DNA of 64,000 nucleotides from an uncultured Paracoccaceae bacterium (GTDB lineage Bacteria; Pseudomonadota; Alphaproteobacteria; Rhodobacterales; Rhodobacteraceae): assembly GCA_947503925.1 (NCBI GenBank), contig CANNFQ010000010.1:113752-177751 (forward strand), in the 5' to 3' direction. Under the pieces are notes generated by a model that searched no databases, was not told where the DNA came from, and saw only the letters and a program-made list of their open reading frames with translations. Shown piece after piece: positions 17,579-27,555 of this stretch; the first letter of the stretch is position 1; each line of letters begins with the position of its first letter. Made by a program: the position numbers and the translations under genes.

Positions 17579-18138
17579 GCCACCGAATGCGCCGTGGTGA
17601 TCAGCGCGTGGTGCAGTGACCCTGCAGAGGCGCGCGGACCAAGAATACGGATATGATCCGCATCTTGCCGCCTGATCACGAAACACCCCAATTGATGGAT
17701 CATCGTGCGCTGCGCGTCCCCTGCCACCATCCTGCGGATCGGCACGGCGCAAAGCCGCTCGCAAAGGTCCAGCATGGCGGGACCAGTCACGTCAAAACAG
17801 ACCCAGGCGCCACTTTGTTCGGTAACGGATGCCGTTTCGCCAAACTGGTCACTTAGCTGGTCGGCCAGTAATTCATGGCTGTCGCGCGGTGCCCCGATCA
17901 TCCATTGATCCGGTCCCATCCAGAACCCGGCCTCCGGGTCATGCAGGATCGCCTTTCCCGGCCCGGGCACAGCGCCGAGCAGTTTTTCAAGCACTGTATG
18001 GCAAGCCTTTTCATGCCCCATGCGGGCCGCGACGGACGCCAATGCAAGCCCGTCATTTTCGGTAATGGTCACATGGTCGAACGCGTCAATGCGCGCCTCT
18101 GTCCCGCCCAACGCGGTGATGGGCATCAAATCATGCAC
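17575..18138 (-). CDS. soxG: Sarcosine oxidase-type gamma subunit (probable N-methylglutamate dehydrogenase MgdD)
   Basis: 187 residues from a GTG at 18138, chosen because AGAGGGGGAA lies about ten bases upstream; the next ATG (18126) is too far from it. The sequence has the weakly conserved GcvT-like gamma-subunit look (LGGTEARIDAF, WMGPDQWMIGAP, SGAWVCFDVTGP, CFVIRRQDADHIRILGPRASAGSL). Gamma is the last gene of the B-D-A-G operon and overlaps the alpha gene by eight bases. Whether the complex acts on sarcosine or N-methylglutamate is discussed under the beta subunit. Confidence 0.85.
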   Translation of the reverse strand: MHDLMPITALGGTEARIDAFDHVTITENDGLALASVAARMGHEKACHTVLEKLLGAVPGPGKAILHDPEAGFWMGPDQWMIGAPRDSHELLADQLSDQFGETASVTEQSGAWVCFDVTGPAMLDLCERLCAVPIRRMVAGDAQRTMIHQLGCFVIRRQDADHIRILGPRASAGSLHHALITTAHSVA

Positions 18139-21067
18139 GGAGCCGTTCCCCCTCTGGATCAATGAAATGGGCGCTGGTGATTTCCACATCGACCTGCACC
18201 TTTGTCAGCGGGCTGACCAGCCGCATGCGTTCGCCCATCCGGTCCGATCCGTTCTTGAGGAAGCCAATCGCAATCGCGTGCCCCAGATTGGGGGAATAAC
18301 AGGCCGATGTCGCATAGCCTTGATCGTGTGCTGCATCAATTGGCCCGTCAGCATTCATCAGATGCGCACCGGCGGGCACCGGATCATTGGGATCAACCGG
18401 TCGGATCCCGACCTGCCGCAGATCCCCATCTGCATTCAGCCCTTCGCGTTGCGACAGTGTCTTGCCGATGCAGTCTTTCAACGAGCTGATCATCCGGCCC
18501 ATGCCAAGGTTTTGTGCAGTGGTTGTGCCGTTCAGTTCATTACCGGCCGCATGCCCTTTTTCGATCCGCATGACACCGAGCGCTTCGGTCCCGTATGGGG
18601 TTACGTCGAACTCCGCCCCGACTTCCATGATCTTGCGCATCAGCGCGTCGCCATATGCCATCGGCACGGCTATTTCGTAGGCCAATTCACCACTGAAAGA
18701 GATGCGGAACAGTCGCGCCCGCAACCCGCCGCAGATCGTGATATTGGCGCAGGCCATGAATGGGAAAGCCTCGTTGCTGATGTCCTGATCCACGATCTTT
18801 TCCAGCAGCTTACGGCTATTGGGGCCAGCGACGGCGTATTGCGCCCAGGCTTCAGTGGTGGAAATCAGCTGCACATCCATATCCGGGCACAGGCATTGCC
18901 GTACAAATTCCATATGGCGGTAAACGGGCAGGGCGTTGGCGGTGGTGGTCGTGACCACAAAATGATCCTCCGCCAGCCGGGCCGCCGTGCCGTCATCCAT
19001 GGCAATCCCGTCTTCGCGCAGCATCAGCCCATAGCGGGTCTTGCCCACAGCCAGTTTGGCAAAGCCGTTGCAATAGATCTTATTGAGGAAGGCCGCTGCA
19101 TCGGTGCCCTGCACATCCACCTTGCCCAGCGTCGTCACATCGCAGACGCCAACGGATTTCCGGGTCGCCAAGACCTCCCGATCCACGCTTTCGCGCCAAT
19201 GCGTCTCTCCCGGCTTTGGGAACCATTGCGCGCGCAGCCAATTGCCAACCTCGACAAAGACAGCGCCCTGTTCTTCGGCCCATTTATGCGACGGGGTCAG
19301 CCGCTTTGGGTGGAACTCCTGCCCCCGATGCCGCCCGGCCAACACCCCGATGGCGGTCGGCGTATAAGGTGGGCGGAAAATCGTTGTTCCGACCTCTGGT
19401 ATTGCCTTGCCCGCCAGTTCGGCCATGATTGCCAGACCCCCCATATTGGAAGTCTTGCCCTGATCGGTGGCCATGCCAAGCGTGGTGTAGCGTTTGAGGT
19501 GTTCGACCGAACGGAACCCTTCCTGATGGCTGAGTTTCACATCCTTGACGGTGACGTCGTTCTGCTGGTCCAGCCATGCCCGTGAACAGCCTTCGACATA
19601 CCAGAATGGCGTGATGTTGACGGGGGCATCTTCGGCCTCTGGCAAGACTGGCATCCGGCCTTTCAGGCCCAGCACCGCGCGCGCAGCTTTGGCCCCGCCC
19701 GCAAGCGCACCGGCGGTGGAAAGATCACCCTGTGCGGCACCGGCGACGGTCATGCCGGGGGGCAGGTCGGTGCCGGGGACAAAAGCGGCCAGATCTGGGT
19801 TCCAGGTGGGTCGCCCCCGCTGATGACAGGTCAGATGCACATTCGGGTTCCAACCGCCCGACAGGCCCAGCGCGCCGCAATCCAGCGTGCGCATGCTGCC
19901 ATCGGCCAGCTTCACCTCGGCAAATGTCAGGCCAAGACGGCCTTTGGTATCAATGACCTGGCCGTGCAGAACCTCGTAATCCATGCTGCGGGGCGCCTCG
20001 GCACGTGTATCAATAACCGCTACAACCTTGACCCCACGCGCATGCAGGTCGGATGCCGTGCGGTGGCCGTCGTCATTATTGGTAAAGATCGCCACGCGCC
20101 GGTCGGCGGCAACCGCAAAACGGTTGGCATATGTGCGCAAGGCAGAGGCCAGCATGATGCCGGGCCGGTCATTGTTTTCAAAGGCGATAGGGCGCTCAAT
20201 AGCCCCAGCCGCCAGCACAGTTTGCTTGGTATAGATGCGCCACAGCACCTGACGCGGTTTGCCGGCATCGGGGGTGTGTATATGGTCGCTGACCCGCTCA
20301 ACCGCGCCATAGATGCCATGATCAAATGCGCCAATCACCGTTGTGCGTGGCATCAGGCGGACATTGGGCAGGCTGGCCAGTTCGGCAACCGCCGCCGCTG
20401 CCCAATCCGCCCCGGACGCATCACCAATGGCAAAGGTTTCGCTGTTCAGGCGACCGCCCATGCGGAAATCCTCATCGGCGAGGATAACATCGGCACCGGC
20501 ACGGCCCGCAGTCAGCGCTGCTGACAACCCAGCAGGGCCCGCGCCAATGATCAGCAGATCGCAATGCAGGAACCCTTTGTCATAGACATCCGGATCATCT
20601 TTGAGCGACAGCGAACCCAGGCCAGCCGCATTGCGGATAATGGGCTCGTAGAACTTTTCCCAGAACGCCGCAGGCCACATGAAGGTCTTGTAGTAAAACC
20701 CCGCCGTCAGAAAGTTTGAAAAGCGGTCATTGATCGACAAAAGGTCAAATTTCAGCGACCCCAAGCGGTTCTGGCTTTTGGCCAGCAACCCGTCGAACAG
20801 TTCCACCGTGGTGGCACGCGTGTTGGGTTCCTGCCGCGCGCCGCCGCGCAGTTCGACCAGCGCATTGGGTTCCTCGGACCCCGCCGAAAGCGGTCCGCGT
20901 GGCCGGTGATATTTGAACGACCGACCCATCAGCCGCACACCATTCGCCAAAAGGGCAGAGGCCAGCGTATCACCGGGATGCCCGGTATAGGATTTGCCAT
21001 CAAAGCTGAATTTCAGCGTCTTGGTAAAATCGACTTGCCCGCGTCCAATCCGGTTCACTTGCGTCAC
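18131..21067 (-). CDS. soxA: Sarcosine oxidase-type alpha subunit (probable N-methylglutamate dehydrogenase MgdC)
   Basis: 978 residues, the family's usual length. Order: an N-terminal 2Fe-2S-ferredoxin-like fold (KSYTGHPGDTLASALLANGV) that lacks cluster cysteines, an NAD-binding Rossmann domain (LLIIGAGPAGLSAALTAG near residue 155), a middle region, and a C-terminal GcvT-like folate domain of ~370 residues (VGVCDVTTLGKVDVQG; ISFSGELAYEI). The alpha subunit binds NAD and tetrahydrofolate and passes the methyl-derived carbon to methylene-THF. It overlaps the delta gene by four bases (ATGA). A large open frame antisense to it (18020-19585) is regarded as a shadow. Confidence 0.93.
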   Translation of the reverse strand: MTQVNRIGRGQVDFTKTLKFSFDGKSYTGHPGDTLASALLANGVRLMGRSFKYHRPRGPLSAGSEEPNALVELRGGARQEPNTRATTVELFDGLLAKSQNRLGSLKFDLLSINDRFSNFLTAGFYYKTFMWPAAFWEKFYEPIIRNAAGLGSLSLKDDPDVYDKGFLHCDLLIIGAGPAGLSAALTAGRAGADVILADEDFRMGGRLNSETFAIGDASGADWAAAAVAELASLPNVRLMPRTTVIGAFDHGIYGAVERVSDHIHTPDAGKPRQVLWRIYTKQTVLAAGAIERPIAFENNDRPGIMLASALRTYANRFAVAADRRVAIFTNNDDGHRTASDLHARGVKVVAVIDTRAEAPRSMDYEVLHGQVIDTKGRLGLTFAEVKLADGSMRTLDCGALGLSGGWNPNVHLTCHQRGRPTWNPDLAAFVPGTDLPPGMTVAGAAQGDLSTAGALAGGAKAARAVLGLKGRMPVLPEAEDAPVNITPFWYVEGCSRAWLDQQNDVTVKDVKLSHQEGFRSVEHLKRYTTLGMATDQGKTSNMGGLAIMAELAGKAIPEVGTTIFRPPYTPTAIGVLAGRHRGQEFHPKRLTPSHKWAEEQGAVFVEVGNWLRAQWFPKPGETHWRESVDREVLATRKSVGVCDVTTLGKVDVQGTDAAAFLNKIYCNGFAKLAVGKTRYGLMLREDGIAMDDGTAARLAEDHFVVTTTTANALPVYRHMEFVRQCLCPDMDVQLISTTEAWAQYAVAGPNSRKLLEKIVDQDISNEAFPFMACANITICGGLRARLFRISFSGELAYEIAVPMAYGDALMRKIMEVGAEFDVTPYGTEALGVMRIEKGHAAGNELNGTTTAQNLGMGRMISSLKDCIGKTLSQREGLNADGDLRQVGIRPVDPNDPVPAGAHLMNADGPIDAAHDQGYATSACYSPNLGHAIAIGFLKNGSDRMGERMRLVSPLTKVQVDVEITSAHFIDPEGERLRA

Positions 21068-21351
21068 TTGCTGCGCCCCCGGCTGCGGGCCACGTCGCGG
21101 GCCAGTTGCACCTTGGAAATCTCATGCGTCAGGGTGTTACGAGTGACAACCAACCATGAACGGTCACCGGCCTCGTGAAACCACAGCTCATCATGCCAGC
21201 CCGCCGGATTGCCCCGCAGATAGCCATATTCATAGAAATCCTGCGCCGCCGTTTCGGCATCCGGGTCAGGCCGGTCGATCAATCGAGCATCACCCATATA
21301 GGTGAATTCAGCACTGTCACGCGGGCCAAGAAGGGGGTGGTCAATAATCAT
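21064..21351 (-). CDS. soxD: Sarcosine oxidase-type delta subunit without zinc cysteines (probable MgdB)
   Basis: 95 residues, normal delta length. It has LGPRDSAEFTYMGDA, the family's DxxxYxYxRxNPxGWHxExWxHxxG pattern (YEYGYLRGNPAGWHDELW) and RNTLTHEI. Canonical delta subunits open with a CPxCG motif and have a later GC, giving a zinc site; here these are HPLLGPRD and AGDRSW, and the whole protein has no Cys. This supports a divergent subfamily, which fits N-methylglutamate dehydrogenase rather than sarcosine oxidase. Located between beta and alpha genes. Confidence 0.88.
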   Translation of the reverse strand: MIIDHPLLGPRDSAEFTYMGDARLIDRPDPDAETAAQDFYEYGYLRGNPAGWHDELWFHEAGDRSWLVVTRNTLTHEISKVQLARDVARSRGRSK

Positions 21352-21388
21352 AGATTTTCATCCTGACGCGTTGTTTCTACAAAAACGC

Positions 21389-22639
21389 TCAATGTAAATT
21401 GGGCTGATTGCCCATCCCTTTTTCGTCAATCATCAGGCCCTTTTCGAACCGGTCAAAACGGTAGGCCGTGGCGGTTGGGTGGGGAGTATCAGTGGCCAGC
21501 AAATGGGCAAAACAGAACCCTGATGCCGGGGTGGCCTTGAACCCGCCGTAACACCAGCCGCCATTGAAATAGAGCCCGTCGATATGGGTCCGGTCGATGA
21601 TCGGGGAGCCATCCATCGACATATCCATGATCCCGCCCCACATCCGCAGTAGCCGCGCGCGGCCAAAGGCGGGGAAGATCGCCATGCCACCTTCGCAGAC
21701 GTCTTCGACCACCGGCAGGTTGCCGCGTTGGGCATAGGAGTTGTACCCGTCAAGGTCGCCACCAAAGACCAGGCCGCCCTTATCGGATTGGCTGCAATAG
21801 AAATGGCCCGCGCCAAAGGTGATGACACCCGGCAGGACTGGTTTCAGCCCCTCAGACACAAAAGCCTGCAACACATGGCTTTCCATCGGCAGCCGCATAT
21901 CGGCTTTGGACATCAGACGGCTGGATGACCCGGCAACCGCACAACCCACCTTGCCCGCGCCAATAAACCCTTTGGTGGTTTCAACCCCCAGACATTTGCC
22001 GTTCTCAATGCGAAAGCCAGTGACCTCGCAATTCTGAATGATATCGACACCATGACCGTCCGCGCCGCGCGCATATCCCCAGGCGACCGCATCATGCCGG
22101 ACCGTGCCGCCGCGATGTTGCGCCAGCCCACCCTTGATCGGGAAACGCGCATCATCAGTGTTCAGGAACGGGTAACGCGCCTTGATCTGTTCGGTGGTCA
22201 GCATTTCAGCATCGGCACCGTTCAGGATCATCGCATTGCCCCGGCGGATGAACGCATCACGTTGCGCATCGGAATGGATCAGGTTCAGGATGCCGCGCTG
22301 CGATATCATCGCATTGTAATTGAAATCCTGCTCCAACCCTTCCCACAGTTTCAGCGAAAACTCGTAGAACGGCTCATTACCGTCAAGCAAGTAGTTGGAG
22401 CGGATGATGGTGGTGTTCCGGCCCACATTGCCGCCACCGATCCAGCCTTTTTCCAACACAGCGACTCGCTTTTGCCGATACTGCTTGGCGAGGTAATAGG
22501 CAGTCGCCAGCCCATGCCCTCCACCACCAATGATCACAATGTCGTAGTGAGATTGCGGGGCAGGATCACGCCATGCGGGGGTCCAGCCCTTATGGCCCGT
22601 CAATGCCTCTTTGATGACTTTGAAACCTGAATAGCGCAT
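21389..22639 (-). CDS. soxB: Sarcosine oxidase-type beta subunit (probable N-methylglutamate dehydrogenase MgdA)
   Basis: 416 residues from ATG 22639, exactly the family size; a frame running 120 residues further upstream is non-coding-like. FAD-binding DIVIIGGGGHGLATAYYLA, the motif GGTVRHDAVAWGYARGAD whose His carries covalent FMN, and the C-terminal FNGGWCYGGFKATPASG are all present. It oxidises an N-methylamino acid. Sarcosine is the family default, but MgsABC and GmaS in the same island make N-methylglutamate and no other dehydrogenase for it is visible, so MgdABCD is more likely (inference). It is divergent from the ABC transporter genes. Confidence 0.9.
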   Translation of the reverse strand: MRYSGFKVIKEALTGHKGWTPAWRDPAPQSHYDIVIIGGGGHGLATAYYLAKQYRQKRVAVLEKGWIGGGNVGRNTTIIRSNYLLDGNEPFYEFSLKLWEGLEQDFNYNAMISQRGILNLIHSDAQRDAFIRRGNAMILNGADAEMLTTEQIKARYPFLNTDDARFPIKGGLAQHRGGTVRHDAVAWGYARGADGHGVDIIQNCEVTGFRIENGKCLGVETTKGFIGAGKVGCAVAGSSSRLMSKADMRLPMESHVLQAFVSEGLKPVLPGVITFGAGHFYCSQSDKGGLVFGGDLDGYNSYAQRGNLPVVEDVCEGGMAIFPAFGRARLLRMWGGIMDMSMDGSPIIDRTHIDGLYFNGGWCYGGFKATPASGFCFAHLLATDTPHPTATAYRFDRFEKGLMIDEKGMGNQPNLH

Positions 22640-22779
22640 TTTCGACACCCTCTTTCGTGCAATCTGCGACAAAACAGGGCGCCTGACGATTGGAGATTGG
22701 ACCCGAACCTTCGCATTTACGACATCCAACGCAATTTTCCCGATCAAGAATACAGCACTGAGAAGAAAAAAACTTGATT

Positions 22780-22796
22780 GGCAGGAAAATAATGCC
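22780..22796. promoter_or_regulatory. GGCA-N9-TGCC element with CAGGAAA, soxB/tmoX divergent region
   Basis: GGCA (22780-22783) and TGCC (22793-22796) flank CAGGAAAATAA in the middle of the 278-bp divergent region. CAGGAAA matches the half-site seen upstream of mgsA and dmmD. Nothing else is visible in this gap apart from the ribosome sites of both genes. Confidence 0.35.
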
Positions 22797-22824
22797 AGAC
22801 TAGGCCCGATTTGTGCGGGGATGA

Positions 22825-23859
<1,035 letters not shown>

Positions 23860-23885
23860 ACCCGCCTGTTTTCAAAGACCCCTAT

Positions 23886-23917
23886 CCCCGCCCGACCAAT
23901 GTTGGGCGGGGCGCTTT
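23886..23917 (+). terminator. Attenuator hairpin after the binding-protein gene
   Basis: CCCCGCCC (23886-23893) pairs perfectly with GGGCGGGG (23904-23911), followed by CGCTTTATC. Such elements after binding-protein genes lower expression of the ATPase and permease relative to the binding protein. Confidence 0.6.
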
Positions 23918-23932
23918 ATCGTAAGGATTCCC

Positions 23933-24955
23933 ATGTCAGTCGAAGCCCCCGTGATTTCCTGCCAGAATGTTTGGAAGATTTTTGGAAATGATCCCGCCAA
24001 ATTCCTAAAAACAATGAAGCCCGGGATGAGCTTTGACGACATCCGCGCGGAGGGCTACATCGCTGGCGTCAAAGATGTCTCAATCGATGTGCACAAGGGC
24101 GAAATGCTGGTGATCATGGGCCTATCCGGTTCAGGCAAATCCACATTGGTCCGCTGTTTTTCACGGCTTCACGACATTACAGGCGGCACCATCACCGTCG
24201 AAGGGCAGGACATCATGTCACTGCCGGAAAAGGAGCTGATCGAACTGCGCCGCTCCAAGATGGGAATGGTGTTTCAGTCATTTGGCCTTTTGCCGCACCG
24301 CACCGTGCTTGAAAACGTGGCCTTCCCGCTGGAAATGCGCGGTCAGGACAAACACACGCGGCGTGCCCGCGCGCTGGAGGTCGTCAAACTGGTCGGGCTC
24401 GAAGGGCGAGAAGATTATTTCCCCCGCGAGCTGTCAGGCGGCCAGCAACAGCGCGTCGGCATCGCCCGCAGCCTCGCTATTGAGCCTGATATCTGGTTTT
24501 TGGACGAACCCTTCAGTGCGCTTGACCCGCTGATCCGCAAGGAAATGCAGGATGAATTCCTGCGCCTGCAACAAATGCTGAACAAGACCATCGTTTTCAT
24601 CACCCATGATTTCGACGAGGCACTGCGCCTTGCCGACCGCATCGCCATCATGAAGGATGGCGCCGTTGAACAATGCGACACCCCCGACCAGATCGTTCTG
24701 CACCCGGCCACAGAGTATGTCCGCAAGTTCACCGAAGATATCGACAAAGCCCGCGTGGTGCATGCCGGTGTGCTGGCCGAGGCTGGCGCCACGGGCGAAG
24801 GCGACCCCGTTGATGCCGGTGCAACCGTGCACGCCATGGCCCGGATGCTGGTCAATGACAACCGTAGCATGATCCCAGTTCAGCGCGACGCCACCGTGAT
24901 CGGGGCCATGCCACGCAAGGCCGCGCTCGACATACTGCTTGGGGCGGAGGCATGA
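23933..24955 (+). CDS. tmoW: TMAO/glycine betaine ABC transporter ATP-binding protein (TmoW-like)
   Basis: 340 residues. Walker A GLSGSGKSTLV, Q-loop VFQSFGLLPHR, signature LSGGQQQRVGIARSL, Walker B WFLDEPFSALD, and the switch His in FITHDFDEAL. The protein is of the ProV/OpuAA type; the last ~90 residues resemble a shortened regulatory (CBS-like) tail (VHAMARMLVNDNRSMIPVQRD). It powers import of the amine bound by the preceding gene product. Its stop overlaps the permease start (ATGA at 24952-24955). Confidence 0.88.
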   Translation: MSVEAPVISCQNVWKIFGNDPAKFLKTMKPGMSFDDIRAEGYIAGVKDVSIDVHKGEMLVIMGLSGSGKSTLVRCFSRLHDITGGTITVEGQDIMSLPEKELIELRRSKMGMVFQSFGLLPHRTVLENVAFPLEMRGQDKHTRRARALEVVKLVGLEGREDYFPRELSGGQQQRVGIARSLAIEPDIWFLDEPFSALDPLIRKEMQDEFLRLQQMLNKTIVFITHDFDEALRLADRIAIMKDGAVEQCDTPDQIVLHPATEYVRKFTEDIDKARVVHAGVLAEAGATGEGDPVDAGATVHAMARMLVNDNRSMIPVQRDATVIGAMPRKAALDILLGAEA

Positions 24956-26928
24956 CAACCGAGATAACATCCTTACCGGCAACGCGCGCCGCCTGGACCA
25001 ACGGCCAGTGGGCACTTGGCGTTGTCGGTGTCGCCGTTTTTTTGACCATCCTGCAATATACCGGTCTGCTGCCCGGCTGGCTGCACCGATTGCCGGAAAC
25101 GGTCATTCCTAATTTTGCAGGTTGGCTGGATGCGGTCTTTAACTTCATCAAGGATGATCTGGGATTGCTGGCCTTCACCCGGTTCCTGACCGAAGGGTTG
25201 CAGTGGTTGCTGGACGCATCCGGCAACATCTTTTACGGCAAGCGCCGCTGGCCGTTTATCGGACCGATCCCTTGGACGGCGCTCGCCGCCGTTGCGGCGA
25301 TCGTCGGCTATTACCTGGGCGGTTGGCGGCTGGCGATCCTGGGCGGCGGTACAATGGTCTGGACCGCCCTGATCGGGCAATGGGACATCGCCATGCAGAC
25401 GATTTCGGTCCTTGCCATTGCGGCGCCGCTGGCCTTTGTCATTGGCCTGTCCATGGGGATTGCGGCGTGGAAATATGCATGGGTCGATAAAGCAATCAAG
25501 CCGATCCTGTCGGTACTGCAAACCTTGCCGTTTTTTACTTATCTGCTGCCTGCCGTCATCTTTTTCAAAGTCGGACCCACCGCCGGGGCGGTTGCGACAA
25601 CAATCTATGCCATCCCGCCAATGATCCTGATGACAACGCTGGGCCTGCAAAAGGTCTCACCCGAAGTTGTCGAAGCGGGGAAGATGAGCGGCTGCACAAA
25701 GTTCCAGATGCTGCGCCACGTCTACCTGCCATCGGCACGGACCGAGATCCTTGTCGGGGTCAATCAGGTCATCATGCTTTCGCTTGCCATGGTGGTTCTA
25801 ACGGCATTCATCGGGATGCCGGGCCTTGGGGCCAAGCTGCTGGCGATGATGGGCAGTTTCAAACTGGGGCGGTCGTTCGAAATCGGGGTCACCATCGTTC
25901 TGTTGGCAGTCATGCTGGACCGGATGTCAAAGGCATGGGTGGTCAAGCAACCTGAACATTTCGAAAAAGGTACGGTCCTCTGGCAGCGGCACCAAATGCT
26001 GTTGATCGGCATCATCGCCTTTGTTGTTCTGACACTGATCTCTCTTGTCGTTCCATGGTTTGCAGAAATCGGGCGGGGACAGGATTTCAGCCAGGGCAAA
26101 GAGTTGGATAATCTGATCAAGGCTTTGCTGAACATTGAATGGGTCAAGGCGACAACCGGTTTTCTGCGCGCCTTCCTGAATGTGCAGGTCTTGATCCCCT
26201 TCCGAAACTTCCTGCTATCGATCCCGACACCAGCCTTTATCCTACTGGTTGCGGCCTTTGCGCTGGCGCTTGCGGGTCGCAAACAGGCGATCTATGCGCT
26301 GATCTTCTTTTCACTGGTCGCCCTGTCGGGCTGGTGGGACCGGGCGGTGATCACGCTTTATTCGGTGATCTCTGCGGTGACGCTCGCTGCCCTGATCGGC
26401 CTGCCCGTCGGTATCTTCGCGGCGCGGTCCGAAAAATGGGCCAGCCGGGTTTTGCTGATCTGTGACACAGCGCAGACCTTTCCCAGCTTTGTCTACCTGA
26501 TCCCTGCGATCATGCTGTTTGGGATTACCGATATCGCCGTGATCTTTTCGATCCTGATCTTCGCCATGGTGCCGCTGACCCGCTACACCATCGAAGGGTT
26601 GCGCACCGTGCCAGGGGAAATGACCGAAGCGGCCGACATGTCCGGGGCGACCCGCATGCAAAAGCTGTGGAACGTGCAATTGCCACTGGCGCTGCCGACC
26701 ATGGCGGTTGGCTTTAATCAGGCGATCATGTTCGCCTTCTTCATGGTGATCATCGCGGCCTTTATCGGCACGCAGGATCTGGGACAAGAATTGCAACGCA
26801 CGCTGGCTGGCACCGATCTGGGCAAAAACTTTGTACTTGGGATCTGTGTGGCCTTGATGGCGCTGACCTTTGATCTGACCATCATGAAATGGGCCGCTGA
26901 CAAGAAACGGGCGTTAGGGTTACCGTAA
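24952..26928 (+). CDS. tmoV: TMAO/glycine betaine ABC transporter permease with two fused permease domains (TmoV-like)
   Basis: 658 residues, about twice the length of a ProW-type permease. Two copies of the binding-protein-dependent permease domain are visible, each with an EAA-loop: EVVEAGKMSGCTKFQMLRHV near residue 240 and EMTEAADMSGATRMQKLWNV near residue 560. At least twelve hydrophobic segments are present. The fused form lets one polypeptide form the whole translocation path, as in roseobacter TmoV. Start by ATGA overlap with the ATPase gene. Confidence 0.88.
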   Translation: MTTEITSLPATRAAWTNGQWALGVVGVAVFLTILQYTGLLPGWLHRLPETVIPNFAGWLDAVFNFIKDDLGLLAFTRFLTEGLQWLLDASGNIFYGKRRWPFIGPIPWTALAAVAAIVGYYLGGWRLAILGGGTMVWTALIGQWDIAMQTISVLAIAAPLAFVIGLSMGIAAWKYAWVDKAIKPILSVLQTLPFFTYLLPAVIFFKVGPTAGAVATTIYAIPPMILMTTLGLQKVSPEVVEAGKMSGCTKFQMLRHVYLPSARTEILVGVNQVIMLSLAMVVLTAFIGMPGLGAKLLAMMGSFKLGRSFEIGVTIVLLAVMLDRMSKAWVVKQPEHFEKGTVLWQRHQMLLIGIIAFVVLTLISLVVPWFAEIGRGQDFSQGKELDNLIKALLNIEWVKATTGFLRAFLNVQVLIPFRNFLLSIPTPAFILLVAAFALALAGRKQAIYALIFFSLVALSGWWDRAVITLYSVISAVTLAALIGLPVGIFAARSEKWASRVLLICDTAQTFPSFVYLIPAIMLFGITDIAVIFSILIFAMVPLTRYTIEGLRTVPGEMTEAADMSGATRMQKLWNVQLPLALPTMAVGFNQAIMFAFFMVIIAAFIGTQDLGQELQRTLAGTDLGKNFVLGICVALMALTFDLTIMKWAADKKRALGLP

Positions 26929-26947
26929 ACGCGCGCGCCTGACCACC

Positions 26948-26978
26948 GGTTGAGAGGATAAACGCTCCCCTCTCAACC
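26948..26978 (+). terminator. Hairpin after the tmo transporter operon
   Basis: GGTTGAGAGG (26948-26957) pairs with CCTCTCAACC (26969-26978), a perfect 10-bp stem with an 11-base loop, about 20 bases after the permease stop. No U-tract follows directly. Confidence 0.55.
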
Positions 26979-27038
26979 AGTGCGTGGCATTTTCACACAA
27001 GACCCGCTACCGTCTGCGCAAAAAATCAGGAGCAGACC

Positions 27039-27515
27039 ATGTATCACCGCCGCTTTTTCATGATCGCCGGCCTTGCCGCGCTGGCCGGTTGTGGCCGCAC
27101 GAAACGCACCCCACCGCCGTCGCGTGCACGCAATGACATCCCGCTTCACCCCAACGAAACGCCGGAACTGCGGCGGCTGATCAACAAATACGCCGCGATC
27201 CACGAGATCCCTGTCACCCTGCTGCACCGGGTCATCATCCGCGAAAGCACCCACAATCCCGCCGCCCGCAACGGCCCCTATTACGGTTTGATGCAAATCC
27301 TGCCCGAAACCGCCCGCACAATGGGCTACCGCGGGTCGCCCGAGGGGCTTCTGGATGCAGAAACCAACCTGAAATATGCCGGGCGCTATCTGCGGGGCGC
27401 TTGGCTGGTCTCTGACGGGGACGAGGCGACTGCGGTCAGCTGGTACGCGCGCGGCTACTACTACGAGGCAAAGCGGCGCGGCATGCTTGTCGAAACCGGA
27501 TTGCGGCCAGGCTAG
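27039..27515 (+). CDS. Lytic transglycosylase (SLT-like) lipoprotein
   Basis: 158 residues. Signal peptide with lipobox LAGC at residues 15-18 (AALAGCGRT), so it is probably anchored in a membrane. The rest is a short SLT domain: VIIRESTHNPAARNG carries the catalytic Glu, followed by YGLMQILPETARTMGYRG and NLKYAGRYLRG, SWYARGYYYEAK. It would cleave the glycan strand of peptidoglycan with 1,6-anhydro product formation. AGGAG is the ribosome site. A terminator separates it from the convergent DUF2147 gene; no functional partner is evident. Confidence 0.9.
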   Translation: MYHRRFFMIAGLAALAGCGRTKRTPPPSRARNDIPLHPNETPELRRLINKYAAIHEIPVTLLHRVIIRESTHNPAARNGPYYGLMQILPETARTMGYRGSPEGLLDAETNLKYAGRYLRGAWLVSDGDEATAVSWYARGYYYEAKRRGMLVETGLRPG

Positions 27516-27555
27516 GCGATTTTTTCCCAGGACCGTTACTGAAGAACGACAAACA

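Noticed and set aside
18020..19585. 521-codon open frame antisense to the alpha-subunit gene
   Set aside because: It mirrors the codon structure of soxA, has no ribosome site and no recognisable domain; long antisense frames are common in GC-rich genes.
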